From: an uncultured Bacilli bacterium
GTDB lineage: Bacteria > Bacillota_I > Bacilli_A > RF39 > UBA660
Length of the DNA: 64,000 nucleotides
NCBI GenBank assembly: GCA_934162195.1
Contig: CAKPHO010000003.1
Coordinates: forward strand, 20,179 to 84,178
Reading direction: 5' to 3'
Part shown: positions 1 to 7,492 of the stretch, one piece after another
Position numbering within the stretch: position 1 is the first letter of the stretch
Layout of the letters: every line of letters starts with the position of its first letter
The notes under the pieces: generated by a model
Database searches by the model: none
What the model saw: the letters and a program-made list of their open reading frames with translations, nothing else
What the model was told of the DNA's origin: nothing
Translations under genes and position numbers: made by a program

Positions 1-1034
1 GTTTAAGATATAGAATGCTAAATGCTGTTATTAACAACAAAAAAGATTTTGATGTAGTAGTTGAAGAAGCAAAAATGTTTGGCGGAATGGTTGTTATTAT
101 GGATGAGATTCATCGTTTAAATAAGGATAAACAAGATTTACTTCTTCCATATTTAGAAAGTGGCTTAATTACTTTAATTGGAATGACTACTTCTAATCCT
201 TATCATAAAATTAATCCGGCTATTAGAAGTAGATGTCAAATATTTGAGCTTCATGAACTAGATACTAATGATATTATTAAAGCTTTAAATAAAGTTCCGA
301 AAACAGAATATTTAAAAGATATCAAAATAAATAAAAAAACATTAGAATATATTGCTAATTTATCTAGTGGAGACTTAAGATATGCTTATAACTTACTTGA
401 AATAGCTTACTACTCTACTTCTGATTTTAATGTTACTATCGATGTTATAAAAAGTATTAATAGTAAACCAGTATTTTTTCATGATAAAAATGAAGATGGA
501 CATTATGATGTTATTAGTGCATTTCAAAAAAGTATTAGAGGTAGTGATGTTAACGCAGCTCTACATTATTTAGCTAGACTTATTGAAGCAGAAGATTTAG
601 ATATTATTTATCGTAGAATGAGTGTTATTGCTTATGAAGATATTGGTCTTGCTAATCCAAGCATGGGTCCTAAAGTAGATGCTTGTATTAATGCTTGTGA
701 AAGATTAGGTCTTCCAGAAGCAAGAATACCTCTTGCTGCAACTGTTATAGAACTTGCTTTATCTCCTAAATCTAATAGTGCTGAAATGGCTATAGAAGCT
801 GCTTTAAATGATATTAGAAGTGGGAATACAGGTAATGTTCCGGATCATATCAAAACTAATTCTAAAGACTATTTATATCCTCATTCTTATCCAAACGGTT
901 GGGTGAAACAACAATATTTACCTGATCAAATAAAGGATAGAAAATATTATCTACCTAAGACAACAAGTAAGTATGAAGAATCATTAAAAAACGTTTATGA
1001 TAAGATACTAGCAAAACAAAAAAGTGATAATTAA
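1..1034 (+). CDS. rarA: Replication-associated recombination protein A, 5'-truncated
   Basis: AAA+ ATPase of the RarA/MgsA/WRNIP1 family, which acts at stalled replication forks. The frame is open to the left edge, so the gene starts outside the window; the ATG at 15 is internal. The Walker A region is missing. Walker B (VVIMDEIHR), sensor 1 (GMTTSNP) and the arginine region (NPAIRSRC) are visible, followed by the family C-terminal tetramerisation domain with DHIKTNSKDYLYPHSYPNGW. It ends convergently against holA with a shared terminator. The family call is firm; only the start is unknown. Confidence 0.93.
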   Translation, partial: LRYRMLNAVINNKKDFDVVVEEAKMFGGMVVIMDEIHRLNKDKQDLLLPYLESGLITLIGMTTSNPYHKINPAIRSRCQIFELHELDTNDIIKALNKVPKTEYLKDIKINKKTLEYIANLSSGDLRYAYNLLEIAYYSTSDFNVTIDVIKSINSKPVFFHDKNEDGHYDVISAFQKSIRGSDVNAALHYLARLIEAEDLDIIYRRMSVIAYEDIGLANPSMGPKVDACINACERLGLPEARIPLAATVIELALSPKSNSAEMAIEAALNDIRSGNTGNVPDHIKTNSKDYLYPHSYPNGWVKQQYLPDQIKDRKYYLPKTTSKYEESLKNVYDKILAKQKSDN

Positions 1035-1045
1035 TCACTTTTTTT
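1018..1045. terminator. Bidirectional terminator between rarA and holA
   Basis: Inverted repeat with arms AAAAAGTGAT and ATCACTTTTT around a short A/T loop. It lies between two convergent stop codons and carries T-runs on both strands. Confidence 0.8.
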
Positions 1046-1982
1046 AAATGCTTAATATAAACATTTCTAATCCTAGTGAAGATTCTATATTTCCGACTTT
1101 AATATCATAATCTAAATCTGCAAGTTTTTCTAAATAATCTAATAAAGTATCAGAATTGTAATCTCTCGCTTTTTCCAGTGCTAATTTTATACGATAAGGA
1201 TGAATTCCAATCATGGTTGCTATATCATTGCCATTATATCCTTGCCTATATAATTCTTTTGCTTGATATATAATTCTAAATTGATTAGCAAGTATCACAA
1301 GTATTTTGATTGGTTCTTCTCCATTAATTAACATCTCTTTATATATTTCTAAAGCTTTATTTTTGTTTTTATTAATGATTGTATCTACAAACCCAAAGAT
1401 ATCAATATCTATATTTTTACTAGTTAAATTTATTATATCTTCTTTAGTTATATTTTTATCTTCATCTTTATATATCTTGATTTTATTTACTTCTTGGCTT
1501 AATATATCAAGATTATTACCACATCTATCTATCATAAATCTAATATCTTGAATACTTATATTATAGTCTTCAAACATGTTTTTTAAAATGTCTGTTAAAT
1601 CATTTTTCTTATTGAATTCTTTAACTGTTCCAATTTTCTTTATTTCTTTTACGAGCTTCTTTCTTTCATCTAACTTTTCTGAATCAACTATAAAAATTAT
1701 AATTGAATCTGGATTAACATTTTTAAAATAATCTAGAAATAATTCAGGATCATTTTCATTTTTAATGCTTTTCCCAGTAAAAATATAACTATTATTTACA
1801 ATAATAGCTTTTTTATCAGCAAAAAGTGATATTGTATTAGCATCTTCAATTATATCTTTAAAATTATCTATTTCTAAATTATATTCACTAACATTAATTT
1901 TTTCAATAGAATTTGCATTCAATATTTTATCTATTTCCTTTTTAATTAAATAATTTTCTGTTCCATATAGTAAATAAAGCAT
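1044..1982 (-). CDS. holA: DNA polymerase III subunit delta
   Basis: Clamp-loader delta subunit that opens the sliding clamp. The N-terminus (LYLLYGTENYLIKKEIDKI) is the typical HolA start. The protein has the usual length of about 310 residues, with a degenerate AAA+ module and a C-terminal helical collar domain (residues about 210-310). Two ATGs lie close together at 1988 and 1982. The Shine-Dalgarno GGAG is only 2 nt from the first but 8 nt from the second, so I chose 1982. The gene stands alone, convergent with rarA. Confidence 0.9.
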   Translation of the reverse strand: MLYLLYGTENYLIKKEIDKILNANSIEKINVSEYNLEIDNFKDIIEDANTISLFADKKAIIVNNSYIFTGKSIKNENDPELFLDYFKNVNPDSIIIFIVDSEKLDERKKLVKEIKKIGTVKEFNKKNDLTDILKNMFEDYNISIQDIRFMIDRCGNNLDILSQEVNKIKIYKDEDKNITKEDIINLTSKNIDIDIFGFVDTIINKNKNKALEIYKEMLINGEEPIKILVILANQFRIIYQAKELYRQGYNGNDIATMIGIHPYRIKLALEKARDYNSDTLLDYLEKLADLDYDIKVGNIESSLGLEMFILSI

Positions 1983-2119
1983 ATACATCTCTCCAAATTC
2001 TACTCATTTATTATATCAAAAAAATTGATGAATTAAAACTAATTTTCAATTATTTAATTTTATATATTATAAACGTTACAAATTTTTAAAATTACTCATT
2101 TATATTAAACTTTTTACTT

Positions 2120-2128
2120 TGTTATAAT
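2120..2128 (+). promoter_or_regulatory. Extended -10 promoter of toxin cassette 1
   Basis: TGTTATAAT at 2120-2128 is an extended -10 (TGn-TATAAT). No good -35 lies 17 bp upstream. The transcript would begin near GGATACATTTGAA (2135), about 70 nt ahead of the small hydrophobic frame at 2206. Confidence 0.55.
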
Positions 2129-2205
2129 GCATTCGGATACATTTGAAATATATCAGGCGTCTTCCCTTTCTTTATTGTTATTAATATGGACAGGTGGTGG
2201 TTTTT

Positions 2206-2283
2206 ATGACAAAAAGAGAATATTCTTTGTTTATCATAATTCTACTATTACTTTTAATAGTAAACATTTTACTATTAAAATAA
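2206..2283 (+). CDS. 25-aa hydrophobic peptide, type I toxin-like (copy 1)
   Basis: Short frame, start ATG at 2206 and stop TAA at 2281, preceded by the ribosome-binding site AGGTGGTGG. The product starts MTKREYSLFIII and is then almost entirely Leu/Ile/Val/Asn up to a terminal Lys, so it is one membrane-spanning helix with a charged N-terminus. Size, layout and convergent antisense RNA resemble Fst/Ldr-type membrane toxins of type I toxin-antitoxin systems. A second copy with the same architecture (MT-x-RE, about 18 hydrophobic residues, final K) lies 300 bp downstream. Toxicity is inferred, not shown. Confidence 0.65.
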   Translation: MTKREYSLFIIILLLLLIVNILLLK

Positions 2284-2395
2284 TAAAAGCATCTGATTTC
2301 AACCAACGTTGATTTCAGATGCATAACCATTAAGGGACTGCATTTGATTCAGCCTTCAAATGTATCCTTTTTATTTTATGAGAAATATCTCATCT
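2281..2395 (-). ncRNA. Putative antisense antitoxin RNA of cassette 1
   Basis: The minus strand has a strong promoter: -35 TTGAAA (2425-2430), 17-bp spacer, -10 TAGAAT (2402-2407), with a predicted start near 2395. The RNA opens with a small hairpin (GATGAGATATTTCTCAT) and runs toward the toxin gene. It ends in the GC-richer hairpin 2289-2322 followed by a T-rich tract on this strand. It therefore overlaps the 3' end of the toxin mRNA, as in par/Fst-type systems. Boundaries are predicted from sequence only. Confidence 0.55.
2289..2322 (-). terminator. Hairpin shared by toxin mRNA 1 and its antisense RNA
   Basis: Arms GCATCTGA and TCAGATGC enclose a second CAAC/GTTG pairing. The T-rich tail lies only on the minus-strand side, so it is the intrinsic terminator of the antisense RNA and a structured 3' end on the toxin mRNA. 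Confidence 0.65.
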
Positions 2396-2487
2396 GTATA
2401 CATTCTAACATATTTATTTTTTTCTTTCAAGTGTATGTTTTTATAAAATTTGTATTTAAATTAACGATAATTTTAAAAAACACTCAT

Positions 2488-2516
2488 TTGCATTCATTAT
2501 ATTATTTTAATATAAT
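2488..2516 (+). promoter_or_regulatory. Promoter of toxin cassette 2
   Basis: -35 TTGCAT (2488-2493), 17-bp spacer, -10 TATAAT (2511-2516). The transcript is predicted to start near GGATATATTTAA (2523), similar to the predicted 5' end of cassette 1. Confidence 0.7.
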
Positions 2517-2549
2517 GTCCATGGATATATTTAATTAGCGTTAGGTGCA

Positions 2550-2572
2550 CTCCTTTTTAACAAAAAAAGGAG
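2550..2572 (+). promoter_or_regulatory. Hairpin sequestering the toxin 2 ribosome-binding site
   Basis: CTCCTTTTT (2550-2558) can pair with AAAAAGGAG (2564-2572), which contains the Shine-Dalgarno sequence of the frame at 2582. Masking of the SD by upstream pairing is common in type I toxin mRNAs; here it is inferred from the perfect 9-bp complementarity. Confidence 0.6.
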
Positions 2573-2581
2573 GTGATTCTT

Positions 2582-2659
2582 ATGACTAGTAGAGAGAAAT
2601 TTCTCCATATCATAATTATTCTCCTATTTATTCTAGTATTTATTTTACTGTTTAAATAG
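2582..2659 (+). CDS. 25-aa hydrophobic peptide, type I toxin-like (copy 2)
   Basis: Start ATG at 2582 follows a very strong ribosome-binding site (GGAGGTGATTCTT); stop TAG at 2657. The peptide begins MTSREKFLHIIII and continues as an uninterrupted hydrophobic helix ending LLFK. It has the same length as copy 1 and the same MT-x-RE start and terminal K, but the codons differ widely, so the protein layout has been kept under selection. It lies between its own promoter and a convergent antisense RNA. Function as a membrane toxin is inferred. Confidence 0.7.
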   Translation: MTSREKFLHIIIILLFILVFILLFK

Positions 2660-2769
2660 AAAAGCACACTAACGCTTCGTCTGGAGCATTAGTGTGACAC
2701 AACAAAGAGTGTACCTAACCACACGAAAGTTAAGTATATCCTTTTTATTTTATGAAGAAACCTTCATCT
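2645..2769 (-). ncRNA. Putative antisense antitoxin RNA of cassette 2
   Basis: Minus-strand promoter with -35 TTTACA (2799-2804), exact 17-bp spacer and -10 TATTAT (2776-2781); predicted start near 2769. The RNA opens with a hairpin and an AATAAAAAGGATA segment also present in the cassette 1 antisense RNA. It ends at hairpin 2665-2696 (CACACTAA/TTAGTGTG) followed by a T-rich stretch, overlapping the toxin 2 mRNA tail. Extent is predicted from sequence. Confidence 0.6.
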
Positions 2770-2807
2770 ATATACATAATAACATTTTTTTATATAAATG
2801 TAAAGAT

Positions 2808-4619
2808 TTATACTTCTTCAAATTGTGAGTTATATAATTTAGCATAGAAGCCATCTTTTTTTAATAATTGTTTATGCGTTCCTTGTTCTACAATATCACC
2901 ATCATTCATAACTAGTATTAAATCAGCATTTTTAATTGTAGATAAACGGTGCGCAATTATAAAGCAAGTTCTACCTTCCATAAGTTTATCCATAGCTTCT
3001 TGAATAAGTATTTCTGTACGTGTATCAACACTACTTGTAGCTTCATCGAGAATTAGAATTTTTGGATCAGCTAATATAACACGTGCAATAGTAAGAAGTT
3101 GTTTTTGTCCTCCTGATATATTATCTGCTTCTTCGTTTAATACCATATTGTAGTTATCAGGAAGGGTTTTAATAAAGTGATCAACACTAGCAGCTTTACA
3201 AGCTTCTTTTACTTCGTTATCAGTAGCATTTAATTTACCATAACGTACGTTATCAGCAATAGTCCCATTAAATAACCATGTATCTTGTAAAACCATTCCA
3301 AATAAGCTTCTAACATTACTACGATTATAATCTTTAATGTCTTTTCCATCAATCAATATAGAACCTTTATTTAATTCATAAAATCTCATAAGAAGTTTTA
3401 CTATAGTTGTTTTTCCAGCACCGGTAGGACCAACAATAGCTATTTTTTGTCCAGCTTTTACTTTGGCATTAAAATCATTAATAATAATTTTATTTTTATT
3501 GTATCCAAAATTAACATTCTTAAATTCGATATTAGTTTTAATTTTATTAATATCTAAATGTTTTCCTTCACTTACTTCTTCTTCTAAATCTAAGAAGTTA
3601 AATACTCTCTCTGCGGACGCTACGGCAGACTGAACATTATTCATAACTTGAGCAAGTTGAGCAAGTTGGTTAGTAAATGTTCTTACATATTGTGTAAATG
3701 ATAAGATATCTCCTACTTTAATACGATCTTTAATAACCATATATCCACCAAGAATACTTATAACCACATAACCAATATTACCAATAAAACTCATTATTGG
3801 ATGCATAGTAGTAGATAAGAATTGACTCTTCCAAGCACTGTGATATAAAGTCTCATTTAGTTCATTAAAAGTTTCGATAGCTTTTTCTTCGCCGTTAAAT
3901 GAAGATACAATATCATGGCCACCATAGATTTCTTCAACATGACCATTGATATGTCCTAAATAATCTTGTTGTAGGGTAAAATACTTTTGACTTTTCTTAA
4001 CTACACCATTTACCATAACCATACATATTGGAATGATTAATAAAGTAGCAATTGTCATTGGAATATTAATTGATATCATCATAATAAGAACACCAACAAT
4101 TGTAGCTATACCAGATATAATTGTAGTTATTGATTGGTTAATACTTTGTGATAATGTATCAATATCATTTGTTATAATAGAAAGAATTTCTCCATGCGTT
4201 TTACTATCAAAATATTTCATTGGTAATTTATTGATTTTTTTACTAAGATCATTTCTTAATTTATATGAGATATCATTTGATACTTTACTCATTATTAATC
4301 CTTGTAAACAAGAGAAAATAGAACTAACCACATATATAATTACTAATATTAAAGTAATTTTACCAATATAATTAAAATTGATTGAACCTGTGTTAGTTAT
4401 TTTTTTCATTAATCCTGAAAATATTTCAGTTGTAATATTGCCAAGAATTTTTGGACCTATTATAGTAAATATTGTTGAGCCAATAGCAAATAATATAACA
4501 AAAATAATTGAGAGTTTATATTGTTTTAAATAAGAAAGAATTTTATCTAAAGTACCTTTGAAGTTTTCAGCACGTTCTACTGTTGCTCCAGGTCCTTTTG
4601 GTCCACCAAACTTAGGCAT
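2808..4619 (-). CDS. ABC multidrug-type exporter, subunit with canonical ATPase site
   Basis: Half-transporter of the LmrD/BmrD type: about six membrane helices (residues 35-330) fused to a nucleotide-binding domain. Walker A is GPTGAGKTT, signature ISGGQKQLL, Walker B ILILDEATSSVD with the catalytic Glu, and the H-loop His is present (IIAHRLST). It overlaps the end of the upstream ABC gene by 8 nt, so the two are translationally coupled and should form a heterodimer. The substrate cannot be told from sequence. The tetR gene at the operon head suggests drug-inducible export. Confidence 0.9.
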   Translation of the reverse strand: MPKFGGPKGPGATVERAENFKGTLDKILSYLKQYKLSIIFVILFAIGSTIFTIIGPKILGNITTEIFSGLMKKITNTGSINFNYIGKITLILVIIYVVSSIFSCLQGLIMSKVSNDISYKLRNDLSKKINKLPMKYFDSKTHGEILSIITNDIDTLSQSINQSITTIISGIATIVGVLIMMISINIPMTIATLLIIPICMVMVNGVVKKSQKYFTLQQDYLGHINGHVEEIYGGHDIVSSFNGEEKAIETFNELNETLYHSAWKSQFLSTTMHPIMSFIGNIGYVVISILGGYMVIKDRIKVGDILSFTQYVRTFTNQLAQLAQVMNNVQSAVASAERVFNFLDLEEEVSEGKHLDINKIKTNIEFKNVNFGYNKNKIIINDFNAKVKAGQKIAIVGPTGAGKTTIVKLLMRFYELNKGSILIDGKDIKDYNRSNVRSLFGMVLQDTWLFNGTIADNVRYGKLNATDNEVKEACKAASVDHFIKTLPDNYNMVLNEEADNISGGQKQLLTIARVILADPKILILDEATSSVDTRTEILIQEAMDKLMEGRTCFIIAHRLSTIKNADLILVMNDGDIVEQGTHKQLLKKDGFYAKLYNSQFEEV

Positions 4620-6777
4620 TTTCTAACTCCTCCTTACTTAATTGCGATAGAGCAATCTCTTTATAAATCTTACATTTTTTCATTAGTTCTTTATGTGTTC
4701 CTATTCCTACAATATTACCTTCATTTAACACAATTATCTTATCTGCGTTCATAATAGTAGAAATGCGTTGAGCAACGATAAGAACAGTTTTATTTTTTAC
4801 TATTTTTGAAAGTTCTTGCCTCAATTTAGCATCTGTTTTAAAATCAAGTGCTGAGAAAGAATCATCAAAAACATATATATTAGGATTTTTAGCTATAGCA
4901 CGAGCTATTGATAGTCTTTGCTTTTGGCCACCACTTACATTAGTACCATCCTGTGCTATTTTATAGTTAACTCCACCTTTTAAATTTTTAATAAAATCAG
5001 CTTGGGCAACTGCTAAAGCGTTGATAATATCAATATCTTTAACTTTTTTATTACCATATCTAATATTTTCTTTAATACTTCCAGTAAAAAGAATCCCTTT
5101 TTGGGGAACAAAACCAATTTTATCTCTTAATTCGTGAAGTGATAAATCTCTAATATCAACTCCATCGATAGTAATACTACCACCTGTAACATCATAAAAT
5201 CTTGGAAGTAAATTTACAACGGTTGACTTCCCACTACCTGTTGAACCAATAAATGCTGTTGTTTCTCCAGGATTAGCTGTAAAATCAATATCTGTAATAA
5301 CATCATAATCAGCATCAGGATATCTAAATGAAACGTTATTAAATTTAACAACACCTTTTATATGATCTCCTAATACTACTGGATTTTCTTTTTCTTTAAC
5401 AATATTATCAGTTTCTATTACTTCTATAATTCTTTTTGCACTAACGTTAGCACGAGGTAACATAATAGACATCATAGATATCATTAAGAATGCCATTATT
5501 ATTTGCATTGTATATTGGATATAAGCCATAATATCTCCTACTTGCATAGAACCATTATCAACGCCGTATGCGCCTTTATATACAATAAATACACATACTA
5601 AATTCATAATAACCATCATAATTGGCATCATAAAGCTCATTGCTCTATTAATAAATAAACTTACACTAGTTAAATCTTTATTAGCCTTATCAAATCTTTC
5701 TTCTTCATGTTTTTCGTTAGAAAATGCTCTAATAACAGGAAGACCAGAAAGAATTTCACGTGATACTAAATTTAATTTATCAATCATTTTTTGAATAACA
5801 TTAAATTTAGGCATTGCAATAGCAAATAAAGTAATCATTACTACTAAAATAGTGATAAGTGCTACAGCTATTATATAAGTCATAGATGAATTTGTATTCA
5901 TTGCTTTTATAACTCCACCAATACCAATTATAGGAGCATAGAATACAACACGAAGTAAGAACACTATTACCCCTTGTACTTGTTGTATATCATTAGTAGT
6001 TCTTGTAATTAATGATGATTGACCAAAACCTTTCATTTCATTTTTGGAAAAATATACAGTTTTAGTAAATACCTTTTCACGTAATGTTTTAGCTAGCTTA
6101 GCAGCCATTTTTGAGCCAATTAAAACAATAAGAATTCCATCTAACATAATAGCAAGAGCAATTAATACCATCATAGCCCCTGTTTTAAACAAATAATTCA
6201 TTTGAATCTTATTAACATCAACATTAATTCTTGTGTATTCACTTTTTACATAGCTAATTGCTGTTTGATTTAAAATAGTATCAGGAACGTCTTTTATTTT
6301 TTCATCTATTCCCTTTAACATCTCTTCTTTTTGGTCGTTAGGCATCACAGTAAGCGCACTATATAAATCCATACCTTCTGGTATATTAAAACTAATACTT
6401 GTTTCACTTTTATCACTTTGATTTAAAAATGAAATAATAGTCATAGGTTTTCTATAAATATCATTTATTTTAACAGTATCTACACCTTTTTTTAGTTTAT
6501 AAATCTTTTCACCATTTATATCATCAGATTCTGTATAAGAATCTATAATATAATTTTTATCGTCATCATTCATAAATAATAATAAATTATTTAGAGAACT
6601 TTTACCTATTTCTGTAATAGCCGCATCTTCAATACCAGCTTGTTGAACACCTATATTAACAATCTTTGATGTATAATCTGGCAGTGTTAAATCTAAGTAT
6701 GCTTGAACAAACAAAAGTAGAATGATTGCTAAAACAGAAACTATTGAACTTTTTAAATACTTAAAAATTTTAATCAT
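4612..6777 (-). CDS. ABC multidrug-type exporter, subunit with degenerate ATPase site
   Basis: Partner half-transporter of the LmrC/BmrC type. Walker A GSTGSGKST and signature VSGGQKQRL are intact. The Walker B end is FDDSFSALD (Asp for the catalytic Glu) and the H-loop reads VAQRIST (Gln for His). These are the hallmarks of the degenerate site in heterodimeric exporters. An extra soluble domain (about residues 50-185) sits between the first and second helices. The start at 6777 (MIKIFKYL) follows GGAGG by 6 nt and overlaps the tetR stop by 8 nt; a longer in-frame start at 6813 lacks a ribosome-binding site. Confidence 0.9.
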   Translation of the reverse strand: MIKIFKYLKSSIVSVLAIILLLFVQAYLDLTLPDYTSKIVNIGVQQAGIEDAAITEIGKSSLNNLLLFMNDDDKNYIIDSYTESDDINGEKIYKLKKGVDTVKINDIYRKPMTIISFLNQSDKSETSISFNIPEGMDLYSALTVMPNDQKEEMLKGIDEKIKDVPDTILNQTAISYVKSEYTRINVDVNKIQMNYLFKTGAMMVLIALAIMLDGILIVLIGSKMAAKLAKTLREKVFTKTVYFSKNEMKGFGQSSLITRTTNDIQQVQGVIVFLLRVVFYAPIIGIGGVIKAMNTNSSMTYIIAVALITILVVMITLFAIAMPKFNVIQKMIDKLNLVSREILSGLPVIRAFSNEKHEEERFDKANKDLTSVSLFINRAMSFMMPIMMVIMNLVCVFIVYKGAYGVDNGSMQVGDIMAYIQYTMQIIMAFLMISMMSIMLPRANVSAKRIIEVIETDNIVKEKENPVVLGDHIKGVVKFNNVSFRYPDADYDVITDIDFTANPGETTAFIGSTGSGKSTVVNLLPRFYDVTGGSITIDGVDIRDLSLHELRDKIGFVPQKGILFTGSIKENIRYGNKKVKDIDIINALAVAQADFIKNLKGGVNYKIAQDGTNVSGGQKQRLSIARAIAKNPNIYVFDDSFSALDFKTDAKLRQELSKIVKNKTVLIVAQRISTIMNADKIIVLNEGNIVGIGTHKELMKKCKIYKEIALSQLSKEELENA

Positions 6778-7363
6778 TATTTTCCTCCTTATAAATTCCA
6801 TAACATATAACATGGATAGTCTTTAAATAAATATCCTTACTCTCATCTTTAAAATTTTCATCCATAGAGATGATAATAAATCTAAATAAATTGTTAAGCA
6901 AAAGATTAAAAGCAATACTAACATCTTCTTTATACTTAGAATAATCAATTTTATTTTTAACTGTATCCATAAAATACATTTCAGGGGGCTTTAAATTTAT
7001 TTTATAATTATTTATAAAAACAAACACATTGTCAAAAAATTGTTTGTTTTTCAATTTTTTGACATAACACTCTAACTTATCATATATATCAATAAAAGAG
7101 TGTTCCAAATCACCTTTATTCTTATCTAAACAATCATTTATTATTTTAAGTAATTTTTTATAGTGTTCTTCTAATAAATACTTCATCAAATCTTCTTTAT
7201 CAGTAAAATACATATAAAAACTACCCCTAGCTATATTAGCATGCATAATAATCTGATTAATAGATACTTTCTCATATTCAACTCTAGAAAATTCGTTTAG
7301 AGCTGCTTCTATTAACTTTTCTCTTTTTTCTTTATCTAGATTATAAAATGTCTTACTAGGCAT
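6770..7363 (-). CDS. TetR/AcrR family transcriptional regulator
   Basis: 197-residue repressor. The N-terminal helix-turn-helix (residues about 8-55) has the family pattern KREKLIEAALNEFSR, then YEKVSINQIIMHA and ARGSFYMYFTDKEDL. The C-terminal ligand domain is diverged. It is the first gene of the exporter operon and overlaps the next start by 8 nt. A perfect inverted repeat sits on its promoter (7392-7406), so autorepression with ligand release is likely. Start ATG follows AGGTGG by 4 nt. Confidence 0.9.
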   Translation of the reverse strand: MPSKTFYNLDKEKREKLIEAALNEFSRVEYEKVSINQIIMHANIARGSFYMYFTDKEDLMKYLLEEHYKKLLKIINDCLDKNKGDLEHSFIDIYDKLECYVKKLKNKQFFDNVFVFINNYKINLKPPEMYFMDTVKNKIDYSKYKEDVSIAFNLLLNNLFRFIIISMDENFKDESKDIYLKTIHVICYGIYKEENND

Positions 7364-7377
7364 CTAACCACCTCTAT

Positions 7378-7406
7378 ATTATATGTTAAACATGACAGAT
7401 TGTCAT
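7378..7406 (-). promoter_or_regulatory. Promoter and probable TetR operator of the exporter operon
   Basis: -35-like ATGACA (7401-7406), 17-bp spacer, -10 TATAAT (7378-7383). The perfect palindrome ATGACA-ATC-TGTCAT (7392-7406) covers the -35 and half of the spacer, so a bound repressor would block RNA polymerase. It is immediately upstream of the tetR start. Confidence 0.7.
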
Positions 7407-7455
7407 ACCATTTAATTATATTCTTCTCTTTTATATTAGTCAATAGTTTTATAAA

Positions 7456-7481
7456 GAAAAAAAGTTGATATTTCTATCAAC
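7456..7481 (-). terminator. Terminator after pilin-like gene 1
   Basis: GTTGATA-GAAA-TATCAAC hairpin followed by a T-run on the minus strand, just past the stop codon at 7493. Confidence 0.8.
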
Positions 7482-7492
7482 AATTTTATAAG

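Noticed and set aside
2127..2538. Plus-strand frames of 61 and 64 codons across the toxin cassettes
   Set aside because: They lack ribosome-binding sites and run through promoters and hairpins. The 25-codon frames at 2206 and 2582 have strong SDs and are conserved between copies, so these longer frames are shadows.
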